This document shows positions 6,667-12,865 of a stretch of DNA of 13,946 nt, in pieces. The notes beneath the pieces are model-generated. The model made no database searches, was not told the origin of the DNA, and saw only the letters and a program-made list of their open reading frames with translations. The position numbers and the translations under genes are program-made. The stretch spans positions 1 through 13,946 of the forward strand of contig JAFOTA010000157.1 of assembly GCA_017421145.1 (NCBI GenBank). Direction: 5' to 3'. The first letter of the stretch is position 1, and the number at the start of each line of letters is the position of its first letter. This DNA is from Treponema sp. Its GTDB lineage: Bacteria; Spirochaetota; Spirochaetia; Treponematales; Treponemataceae.

Positions 6667-7980
6667 ATGTGGAAGAATTTTTGTTCCATTCTCACAAGAA
6701 TGTTTGATTTCAGCGGCCGGGAAAAACGCAAGGGATTCTGGTCGGCCGTCGCATTCGTGCTGTTCATTTTTGCCGCACTTGCATCGGTGGTAGGAATCAT
6801 GGAGCTGATCCAGCACTTGAGCCGCAGGACATTCAGAATCGGGGGAACCGAGCTTATCGTATATGGACAGGCTGCATTCGCACTTGTTTCTCTGCTCCTT
6901 TATTTTCCGCTCATATCTGCCGCAGTAAGGAGACTTCATGACGTAAATGCATCCGGATTTCTTCTTTTGGTTCCGCTTGTGAACGTGATACTTCTGAGCC
7001 TCCCCACTTCGCTCAAAGAAAAAAAAGAAAGCGCAGGATTCAGGTACTGGTTCGGTCAGTTTCTGATTCTCACTGCTTTCATTGCCGCATCAGGATTTTT
7101 TGCACTTGATTTTTTCGGAAGGAAATTCACTTCCGCCCCGTCAAACGAAAAAGCTGCCGTAGAAGAAAAATCAGCCAAGGAAAGCGCTGAAAAAGACACG
7201 GGAAAATCTGAAAGCACCGGAAATCATGAAAAAAAAGAAAGCTCCGCACAGCAGGAAAAATCAAGCCCGCACCTTCTTGATGCAGGGGTAGTCACGATCC
7301 CCATCCACGACAAAAGCAAATTCAATTTCATCCAGACCGGAAGCGAGGAACTTCTTGACGGAACGATCACGACCCAGTACATGCACGTCCAGACGCTCAA
7401 CATCGATTTTTTGAGCAACACCGACATCTACGACTCATTCAACAGCGGAACGGTCATAGGCCATGTGAACCTTGGAGACGAATATACGGTGCTTTCCTTG
7501 ATCCAGATGACATATCCGCAGGAAAACGATTTTGTAGGAACGTTCTGGATTGAAATAGAATATGGTGACGGATCCGGCTACATAAATGCAGGAAGGATAG
7601 ACAACCCCTACCGCAACGACAATTATGAGCCGCTTGAGCAGATTCAGATCGGTGAAAAAATCTGGACGATACGCCGCTTCGATTCAATGTTCAGCCTGTA
7701 CAACCAGATAGACATAAGGGACTACCCGGGGCTTGAAGGCACAAATGTGATAGGAAAAATCAAGGCCGGCCAAAACCAGATGGTCATGGTCAAATCCGAT
7801 GCCATAACGGAGCAGGATGAAAGTTCGGAAGGAAGCTTTTACGGTGAACCATGGATAAGGATAGAACATGAGGGCATAAGAGGATGGATTCCCGGAGTCT
7901 ATGCGGAAATAGAGCGCGGAAGCATAAAATACCAGACCCCCGGCGGAATCCTTGAAATGGATTTGGGAAAAGGAATCTAA
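6667..7980 (+). CDS. DUF805 membrane protein fused to SH3-like domains
   Basis: A 437-residue protein. Residues about 12-113 match the DUF805 family: FDFSGREKRKGFW (13-25), then hydrophobic spans and the hallmark AVRRLHDVNASGF (86-98). A further hydrophobic span (about 130-150) is followed by a charged Glu/Lys/Ser linker (about 155-202). The rest is beta-rich, with a probable SH3b-type domain at about 340-425 (IDIRDYPGLEGTNVIG, later WIRIEHEGIRGWIPG) and a more diverged similar segment at about 236-312. SH3b domains commonly bind wall or envelope ligands, so the tail is probably outside the membrane, but topology is uncertain because the number of spans is. The ATG at 6667 has GAGGAG eight bases upstream; an ATG at 6662 is out of frame. 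The function is unknown. It stands alone, followed by a hairpin cluster. Confidence 0.85.
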   Translation: MWKNFCSILTRMFDFSGREKRKGFWSAVAFVLFIFAALASVVGIMELIQHLSRRTFRIGGTELIVYGQAAFALVSLLLYFPLISAAVRRLHDVNASGFLLLVPLVNVILLSLPTSLKEKKESAGFRYWFGQFLILTAFIAASGFFALDFFGRKFTSAPSNEKAAVEEKSAKESAEKDTGKSESTGNHEKKESSAQQEKSSPHLLDAGVVTIPIHDKSKFNFIQTGSEELLDGTITTQYMHVQTLNIDFLSNTDIYDSFNSGTVIGHVNLGDEYTVLSLIQMTYPQENDFVGTFWIEIEYGDGSGYINAGRIDNPYRNDNYEPLEQIQIGEKIWTIRRFDSMFSLYNQIDIRDYPGLEGTNVIGKIKAGQNQMVMVKSDAITEQDESSEGSFYGEPWIRIEHEGIRGWIPGVYAEIERGSIKYQTPGGILEMDLGKGI

Positions 7981-8021
7981 GGAAACCTGATTAATGCCTG
8001 ATGTATTATCCAGAGTTTCCT
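7980..8021 (+). repeat. Hairpin A of the intergenic hairpin cluster
   Basis: Arms AGGAAAC (7980-7986) and GTTTCCT (8015-8021) continue inward as CTGATTAAT against ATTATCCAG with one mismatch and one bulged A, around a nine-base loop. It begins on the last base of the preceding stop codon. No T tract follows, so it is not a standard intrinsic terminator. Confidence 0.7.
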
Positions 8022-8026
8022 AAGGA

Positions 8027-8062
8027 AACACTGAATAATCCGAAAGCGGATTATTCAGTGTT
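8027..8062 (+). repeat. Hairpin B of the intergenic hairpin cluster
   Basis: A perfect 16-base-pair stem (8027-8042 with 8047-8062, containing CACTGAATAATCCG) closed by the four-base loop AAAG. Its 5' flank AAGGAAACACTGAATAAT (8022-8039) resembles the 5' arm of hairpin A. No T tract on either side. Confidence 0.8.
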
Positions 8063-8075
8063 AACCATAAAATCT

Positions 8076-8123
8076 GCAATTTCGCAGTAATTACTTACAG
8101 TATAAAGAATTACGAGAAATTGC
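8076..8123 (+). repeat. Hairpin C, long imperfect stem
   Basis: GCAATTTC (8076-8083) pairs with GAAATTGC (8116-8123), and GTAATT (8087-8092) pairs with AATTAC (8108-8113), leaving an internal loop and an AT-rich apex. It fills the space between hairpins B and D. Confidence 0.6.
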
Positions 8124-8124
8124 T

Positions 8125-8167
8125 GGGAACCGCTGATTAATGCTTCGTGTATTAATCAGCGGTTCCC
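8125..8167 (+). repeat. Hairpin D, 17-base-pair perfect palindrome
   Basis: GGGAACCGCTGATTAAT (8125-8141) pairs perfectly with 8151-8167 around the loop GCTTCGTGT. The last base overlaps the stop codon of the convergent minus-strand gene. Loop and arm sequence recur in the terminator behind tRNA-Arg (912-958), showing a shared repeat family. There is no T tract here. Confidence 0.85.
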
Positions 8168-8751
8168 TAATCCTGAGGATGGAACGCTTCTTCTATCGCC
8201 GCAATCACTTCCCTTTCCTGCCATGAAAAATTGAAGCTACGGAATGGAACGAAATCCAGCGTATAGAAAGTACCAAGGCGCTCCTCTTTTTCTTCGATGC
8301 ACGGGACATAATCACGTATGCCCTGCTCGTAGATGAGCCAGCACTGGAGGTAAATGAAATCTCCTCCGCTTGTGTACCTGAGCTTTTCAGTGAGCGGACT
8401 TTTTATTTCCGATACGCTTATGAAAGTCGATCCGTCCCCGATTTCGGCATTGGCATTTTTTACGGTCTTGAACAGATTGTACGCCTTGAGGAGATTTTCT
8501 TCATCCTCGCTGATTTCCTGAGCTTCACGTGATTTTTTCCCAAGAGCCCTGAACGGATTCATAAAGCGGCTGTACGCGGTGATTATGGATTTTTTGTAGT
8601 CCTTTTCCTTTTCGTAGACTTTTTTCTGAAGCAAATCGTCCTCCCTCTGCAAATCCAGAACGGAACCGTCCAGATACTGAGCCGACCGGAAAAATTTCTC
8701 CGAGAATGAATTGAATGCACCTGCAACCTTAGGTCTTATCTTATTAGTCAT
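8167..8751 (-). CDS. Hypothetical protein, 194 residues
   Basis: I do not recognise this protein. It is soluble-looking with no signal peptide or membrane span. Residues about 30-85 are highly charged and probably helical, perhaps coiled coil; the C-terminal half (about 105-190) is mixed, with several aromatic residues (FIYLQCWLIYEQG at 132-144, FYTLDFVPFRSFNFSW at 162-177) suggesting a globular fold. The reading frame stays open upstream to 8904, but that would run through the tRNA-Gly terminator and tRNA, so ATG 8751 is chosen. No good Shine-Dalgarno precedes it; a GATAAT box (8758-8763) lies only six bases upstream. It could be read through from tRNA-Gly or start from a leaderless promoter. 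Its stop codon touches hairpin D. Confidence 0.7.
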   Translation of the reverse strand: MTNKIRPKVAGAFNSFSEKFFRSAQYLDGSVLDLQREDDLLQKKVYEKEKDYKKSIITAYSRFMNPFRALGKKSREAQEISEDEENLLKAYNLFKTVKNANAEIGDGSTFISVSEIKSPLTEKLRYTSGGDFIYLQCWLIYEQGIRDYVPCIEEKEERLGTFYTLDFVPFRSFNFSWQEREVIAAIEEAFHPQD

Positions 8752-8798
8752 ACCCTGATTATCGGCAGGATCCGCAAATTTCCCCCGCCCGTTCAAGC

Positions 8799-8833
8799 AA
8801 AAAAAACAGGGAACCAGAAACCTGAATTCCCTG
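8799..8833 (-). terminator. Intrinsic terminator of tRNA-Gly
   Basis: On the minus strand the stem CAGGGAA (8827-8833) / TTCCCTG (8807-8813), with a small inner CAG/CTG pairing in the loop, is followed directly by eight T (complement of 8799-8806). It lies 22 bases after the tRNA 3' end and should separate the tRNA from the protein gene downstream. Confidence 0.88.
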
Positions 8834-8855
8834 AATCTCCAAGAAAAAAATACAA

Positions 8856-8926
8856 AGCGGTAAACGGGAGTCGAACCCGCCTGTCCGGCTTGGGAAGCCT
8901 GCATAATACCGATATATGATTACCGC
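8856..8926 (-). tRNA. tRNA-Gly (anticodon CCC)
   Basis: Read on the minus strand: acceptor GCGGTAA/TTACCGC; T arm GCGGG/CCCGT with loop TTCGACT; anticodon loop TTCCCAA giving CCC, which reads GGG; discriminator T; no encoded CCA. The D arm is weak (A10-U25, U11-A24, A12-U23, with U13 opposite U22), and the anticodon stem CAGGC/GCCGG has an A-G mismatch at 28-42. A U-U at 13-22 is also seen in some ordinary glycine tRNAs. It has its own promoter and terminator, so despite the mismatch it is probably functional. Confidence 0.88.
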
Positions 8927-8939
8927 AAACGCTATTCTG

Positions 8940-8968
8940 ATTCTACAGCAACATCCGAATTTTTTCAA
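8940..8968 (-). promoter_or_regulatory. Promoter of tRNA-Gly
   Basis: On the minus strand TTGAAA (8963-8968), 17 bases, then TAGAAT (8940-8945). The predicted start near 8933 is seven bases before the mature tRNA 5' end. The same pair of boxes with the same spacing serves the divergent exonuclease operon. Confidence 0.75.
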
Positions 8969-9003
8969 CAGGAAACCGGCATAAAAACATACATGCCTAG
9001 TCC

Positions 9004-9032
9004 TTGAAAACGTCGCGACAGTCTAATAGAAT
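9004..9032 (+). promoter_or_regulatory. Promoter of the exonuclease-pfk operon, abutting the start codon
   Basis: TTGAAA (9004-9009), 17 bases, then TAGAAT (9027-9032). Six bases (GTAGGA) separate the -10 box from the ATG at 9039, so the expected transcription start coincides with the start codon. Confidence 0.6.
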
Positions 9033-9038
9033 GTAGGA

Positions 9039-10064
9039 ATGGGCGAAACTTATTTATTTTTTGACATAGAAAGCGCCAACAGCTACGGCGGTGAAGGACA
9101 CATCTGCTCTTTCGGCTACGTGATTTGCGACGCTGATTTCAATATACTTGAAGAAGACGACATAGTGATGAACCCCAAGGCGGAATTCGATCCGGGGCTT
9201 TTCGGCGAAAAATCAAAGTGCCGTCTGGCATACACGCAGGAAGAATTTTTAAGGGAGCCTGATTTTTCATTTTATTACGAAAGGATCAAATCTCTTCTTA
9301 CGGAACCGGGGCGAAAAAACGTGGGTTTCGCAGTTGAGAACGACGTGGGTTTCATCGTGTGCGCATGCCATCATTTCAGGCTTCCGCAGATCGGTTTCCA
9401 TGCCTACGACATACATGCAATAGCCGACGGCATAAACGGAGGTCACAAGGGTCTTACAGGCTGGCTTGAACACTACGGAGTAGACATAAACGGACTTCAG
9501 GCACACAAAAGCTGCGACGACGCGAAAATGACCATGCTCCTCACACGGAAAATCTGCATGCAGCTGAATCTAAGCCCGTTCGATTTTTTTGCGGAAAACT
9601 TCATGGCGGTGCGCACGAGCGAAGCGGACATAATCAGAAGGAAAGCAAGGGCATACAGGAATTTCATATCGGAACGCCTGGGTGCATTCTACGGTGCAAA
9701 AAATCCTTCGCCCAAGACAAACCTGCTCAAAGGAAAATACAAGCTGTCTTTTTCACAGGAAAGGGATTACAGGCAGATCTACGGCATAACAAAAGACGCA
9801 TACGAAAACGGAGCCATCCTGATCAGCAGGCTTGAAAAAAATTCCACCCTTGTTGTCGAGGATGAGAAGAAAAAAAAGGAATGCATGGGAAGATTCAGGA
9901 AAAACGGCGTTAAGTACATGACCCTGGCTGAATTCTTCGAGCGCATGCAAAACCCCCTGCCGCCGTTCATAAAGCTGGACGCAAGCGATTTTTCAGGCGG
10001 ATTTCTTGACGACAAGGAAAACGGAACCATCGAAAAATGGATGGCTGAATTCGATTTTTCTTGA
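9039..10064 (+). CDS. DEDDh-type 3'-5' exonuclease domain protein
   Basis: A 341-residue protein with an N-terminal DnaQ-like exonuclease fold (about 4-175). Candidate metal ligands are D9 and E11 in FFDIES, D102 in VENDVGF, and H156 with D161 in AHKSCDDA, the H-x4-D spacing of the DEDDh class, as in the epsilon subunit of DNA polymerase III. The C-terminal part (about 231-302; GKYKLSF, ENGAILISRLEKNSTLVVED, then a helix ending in MTLAEFF) resembles a BRCT-like fold, which would suggest a DNA-repair or ligase-like partner role; that part is tentative. It is first in a probable four-gene operon. The ATG at 9039 has TAGGA directly against it, too close for a normal ribosome binding site. Substrate (DNA or RNA) is unknown. 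Confidence 0.85.
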   Translation: MGETYLFFDIESANSYGGEGHICSFGYVICDADFNILEEDDIVMNPKAEFDPGLFGEKSKCRLAYTQEEFLREPDFSFYYERIKSLLTEPGRKNVGFAVENDVGFIVCACHHFRLPQIGFHAYDIHAIADGINGGHKGLTGWLEHYGVDINGLQAHKSCDDAKMTMLLTRKICMQLNLSPFDFFAENFMAVRTSEADIIRRKARAYRNFISERLGAFYGAKNPSPKTNLLKGKYKLSFSQERDYRQIYGITKDAYENGAILISRLEKNSTLVVEDEKKKKECMGRFRKNGVKYMTLAEFFERMQNPLPPFIKLDASDFSGGFLDDKENGTIEKWMAEFDFS

Positions 10065-10096
10065 AAAAAAATGAATATCGGGTGACAATAGACTGT

Positions 10097-10867
10097 ATGG
10101 GGAAGAAAAAATTCAAATTTATTTTTACGGCTCCGTTCATAACCATTTTCGCGTTCCTCTCCATTGCGGTTTTCCTTCTGGATGTATTCGCATTCAAAGG
10201 AAATGCCGTGTCCGGGATTTTTTCATGTCCGGGTGCAAAAGGAAGCGCAGTGTTTTCATTCACGAATCCGCTGCACTACATACGGCTGTTCCTGCACGTC
10301 CTTGGAAACACGGGAGCACTCACGCTGCTTTCGAACATGACCATACTGCTGATCCTAGGCCCCGGAATGGAAGAAAAATTCGGAAAGGGCATATTCATGC
10401 TCATGACGCTTCTTTCAGCGTTGGTTTCGGGCGTACTGAACGCATGTTTCGGAAGCTCCCCGGCAGCAGGCTCAGAAAGCATCGTTTTCCTGCTGATTTT
10501 TTTGTGGCAGACAGAATCTTTCATCAAAAAAGAAATAGAAATACCGAGGATGCTGATTTTCATCCCGTACACGGGTGCAGTCATATACCTTGCATACAAA
10601 AACGGATGTACGGTTTCTTCAGCCGTGGTCTATGCGCTTGAATCAATAGCAGGCGGAATATGCGGCGGAATCCTCAGATTTTTGATTTCGCATGAAAAAA
10701 AAGCGGAAAAAACACAGGGTGAAAGGGCAAGTAAACAAAAAGGCTCCCTGAAATCAGAGATCACTAAAATCGATCCGGGACAGGCAAAAAAAAGACGCCC
10801 CGGAAGAATAAAAAAAGCTCAAATAGATGATGACGTTCCGACAGAAACAGAAATCGGAACCCTTTAG
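10097..10867 (+). CDS. Rhomboid-family membrane protein lacking catalytic residues
   Basis: A 256-residue protein with about six hydrophobic segments (about 10-198) and a Lys-rich cytoplasmic tail (about 199-256). The segment from FLHVLGN (66) through LLSNMTILLILGPGMEEKFG (77-96) matches the first loop and second helix of rhomboid proteases, including the conserved Asn (N80) and the GPxxEExFG turn. The GxSG serine motif is G125-S126-E127-S128, putting Glu where the nucleophile should be; the helix-6 catalytic His (normally AH-x2-GG) is S183 in ESIAGG; and the first-loop His four residues before N80 is T76. It therefore looks like a pseudoprotease, perhaps binding or chaperoning membrane proteins. 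ATG 10097 is chosen (GGGTG at 10080-10084); a TTG at 10061 overlapping the upstream stop would add 12 residues. Confidence 0.75.
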   Translation: MGKKKFKFIFTAPFITIFAFLSIAVFLLDVFAFKGNAVSGIFSCPGAKGSAVFSFTNPLHYIRLFLHVLGNTGALTLLSNMTILLILGPGMEEKFGKGIFMLMTLLSALVSGVLNACFGSSPAAGSESIVFLLIFLWQTESFIKKEIEIPRMLIFIPYTGAVIYLAYKNGCTVSSAVVYALESIAGGICGGILRFLISHEKKAEKTQGERASKQKGSLKSEITKIDPGQAKKRRPGRIKKAQIDDDVPTETEIGTL

Positions 10868-10899
10868 AAAGCACCATTTTTTATGGAAGGAACATTGCA

Positions 10900-11973
10900 A
10901 TGGTAAAACGATTCGGAATCTTGACAAGCGGAGGCGATGCACCCGGTCTTAATGCGGCGATAAGGGCACTGTGCATAAGCGCGAAAAAAAACTGGGGCAT
11001 GGAAGCCGTTGCGGTAAAAAACGGATACAGGGGTCTCATCCAAGGCGACATGGAACTTTTTGATGAAGAAAAATTCCCGTACCTTCTTTCATCCGGCGGA
11101 ACTGTACTCGGAACGTCAAGGGAAAAGCCTTTTAAAAACCCTGTTCCTGATGCACAGACAGGCATGCTTCCGGTTGAGGCGATGAGGGCGAACTATGAAA
11201 AGTGGAATCTCGACGCCCTTGTGTGCCTTGGCGGAAACGGAACAAACACGACTGCAAGCAAGCTTTCGGAATCAGGCTTCAACGTGATAGGCCTTCCGAA
11301 AACAATAGACAACGACATCGTAAAAACCGACGTTACTTTCGGGTTCCACACTGCGGTCAACGTAGCGACTGATGCAATCGACAGGATACATTCGACTGCA
11401 GAAAGCCACGGACGCATAATGATCGTGGAAGTCATGGGTCACAAGGCAGGATGGCTCGGTCTTTATTCAGGTACGGCAGGAGGAGCCGACGTGATACTTC
11501 TTCCCGAAATTCCGTACAATATAAATTCAGTGGCAAAGAAAATCGAAGAAAGGCAAAAGGCCGGATACAAGCATTCCATAATCGTCGTGGCGGAAGGAGC
11601 CAAAAACCCGGAAGAGAGCAAGATGTCGAAAAAAGAATTCAAGGCAGCGAGGGCAGAAATGACATCATCGATTGCATACAGGGTGTCAAAGGAACTTCAG
11701 GAAACGATGAGCATAGAATCAAGGGTAAGCGTGCTAGGTTACCTTCAGCGCGGAGGAAGCCCGTGTCCTTATGACAGGCTGCTTTCAACCAGATTCGGGA
11801 CGGCTGCGGCAGAATTCCTTGCAAAAGAAGATTTCGGAAAGCTCGTTGCAATCCAGAACGACAAGATTACGGGAGTTCCCCTCAAAGAAATCGCAGGGCT
11901 TGTAAAAAACGTGCCGGAAGATTCACCCGTCATAAAATCAGCGCGCTCTGTCGGAATCTGCTTCGGAGACTGA
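10900..11973 (+). CDS. pfkA: 6-phosphofructokinase
   Basis: The enzyme phosphorylates fructose 6-phosphate to the 1,6-bisphosphate, the committed step of glycolysis. At 357 residues it has the length of the short bacterial form. Landmarks: TSGGDAPGLNA (9-19), GGNGT (111-115), PKTIDNDI (133-140) with the catalytic base D137, VEVMGHKAGW (176-185), AEG with E232, and YLQRGG with R284. The residue equivalent to E. coli 104 is Gly (G114), as in ATP-dependent enzymes, but that equivalent to 124 is Lys (K134), as in pyrophosphate-dependent and mixed groups, and the usual Asp of GGDGT is Asn (N113). The phosphoryl donor therefore cannot be settled by motif alone; ATP is more likely. GGAAGGA (10885-10891) lies eight bases before the ATG. 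It sits mid-operon, one base before the next gene. Confidence 0.96.
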   Translation: MVKRFGILTSGGDAPGLNAAIRALCISAKKNWGMEAVAVKNGYRGLIQGDMELFDEEKFPYLLSSGGTVLGTSREKPFKNPVPDAQTGMLPVEAMRANYEKWNLDALVCLGGNGTNTTASKLSESGFNVIGLPKTIDNDIVKTDVTFGFHTAVNVATDAIDRIHSTAESHGRIMIVEVMGHKAGWLGLYSGTAGGADVILLPEIPYNINSVAKKIEERQKAGYKHSIIVVAEGAKNPEESKMSKKEFKAARAEMTSSIAYRVSKELQETMSIESRVSVLGYLQRGGSPCPYDRLLSTRFGTAAAEFLAKEDFGKLVAIQNDKITGVPLKEIAGLVKNVPEDSPVIKSARSVGICFGD

Positions 11974-11974
11974 A

Positions 11975-12865
11975 ATGGGAAATTATAGATGCCTCTTCTG
12001 CAAAATCTGCAACGGAAAAGGATGCAGGGGTCAGATGCCCGGTATGGGAGGTCCCTTTGAAAGCCGCAACTTCATATTGAACTATGCAGGCTGGGAAAAA
12101 ATCAGGGATGAAGACGCTGAAAAAGATTTCGTCCCTGACATAAAAATCCGTCTTGCCCCTATGACCGGAGGAGTTGAAAACGTAGGATATCCTGACGAAA
12201 AGCTTTTCTACATGGATCTCATCGGTGCGTGCGGAAGGTCAAAAGCAGGCCTTTCCATAGGCGACGGATGCCCGGACACAAAGCTTGAATGGGGAATAGA
12301 GGCCGTGAAAAAAACCATGCCTGAAAACGGAGGAAAAAAGGCCGCGGTTTTCATAAAGCCCTACCCTCAGGAAAGCATTTTCGAGCGGTTTGAAAAGGCC
12401 ATGGACATTGCTGAAAGCTTCGGCATAGACATAGACAGCTACAACATCGTTACCATGAGGCAAAAAGCAAGGCTTGAAAAAAAATCTCCGGCACAGCTTT
12501 CTGAAATAAAAAAATACCTAAACTCAAAAGGATTTCCGTTCATAATAAAAGGGATTTTTACTGAAGAAGATTTGGAAACCGTAACGGAAGTAAAGCCAGA
12601 TGCGGCATACGTTTCAAACCACGGCGGAAGGGTCGAAACAAGGACCGGAAGCACAGCCGAATTCCTTTTCAAAAACCATGCGCTGCTTTCGTCGAATTCC
12701 GGTGCCGTTTGGGTTGACGGAGGAATCCGTGACGCAGCGCAAATAAAAACGGCGGCATTCTACGGTGCAAGCGAAATCCTTATAGGAAGGCCGTTTGCAA
12801 GCGCAATATGCCGCGACAAAGAAAACGGAGTCCCTGATTTACTCAGCCGGCTCTTCAATCTTTGA
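11975..12865 (+). CDS. FMN-dependent alpha-hydroxy-acid dehydrogenase-like protein
   Basis: A 296-residue TIM-barrel flavoprotein related to lactate dehydrogenases/oxidases and glycolate oxidase. The conserved catalytic lysine is likely K192 (FIIKGIFTEEDL), the catalytic His-Arg pair H216 and R219 (SNHGGR), and the FMN-phosphate site WVDGGIRDAAQI (246-257) with ASEILIGRPFA (265-275). It is shorter than glycolate oxidase (about 360) and begins with a cysteine cluster, C6-x2-C9-x2-C12-x4-C17, followed by GQMPGMGG. I recall this N-terminus from clostridial relatives; it could hold an iron-sulphur cluster or zinc, which the sequence cannot decide. True substrate unknown. The ATG is one base after the pfk stop, with GGAG (11965-11968) six bases upstream, so the two are translated from one transcript. 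Its last 27 bases overlap the convergent transporter gene. Confidence 0.85.
   Translation: MGNYRCLFCKICNGKGCRGQMPGMGGPFESRNFILNYAGWEKIRDEDAEKDFVPDIKIRLAPMTGGVENVGYPDEKLFYMDLIGACGRSKAGLSIGDGCPDTKLEWGIEAVKKTMPENGGKKAAVFIKPYPQESIFERFEKAMDIAESFGIDIDSYNIVTMRQKARLEKKSPAQLSEIKKYLNSKGFPFIIKGIFTEEDLETVTEVKPDAAYVSNHGGRVETRTGSTAEFLFKNHALLSSNSGAVWVDGGIRDAAQIKTAAFYGASEILIGRPFASAICRDKENGVPDLLSRLFNL

Noticed and set aside
8752..8904. Extension of the 8167-8751 gene upstream to 8904
   Set aside because: The extension would translate the tRNA-Gly terminator and part of the tRNA itself; the residues look like non-coding translation.
10061..10096. TTG at 10061 as the rhomboid-like protein start
   Set aside because: It overlaps the preceding stop like a coupled start, but no Shine-Dalgarno precedes it and the membrane domain starts right after the ATG at 10097; kept as an alternative only.
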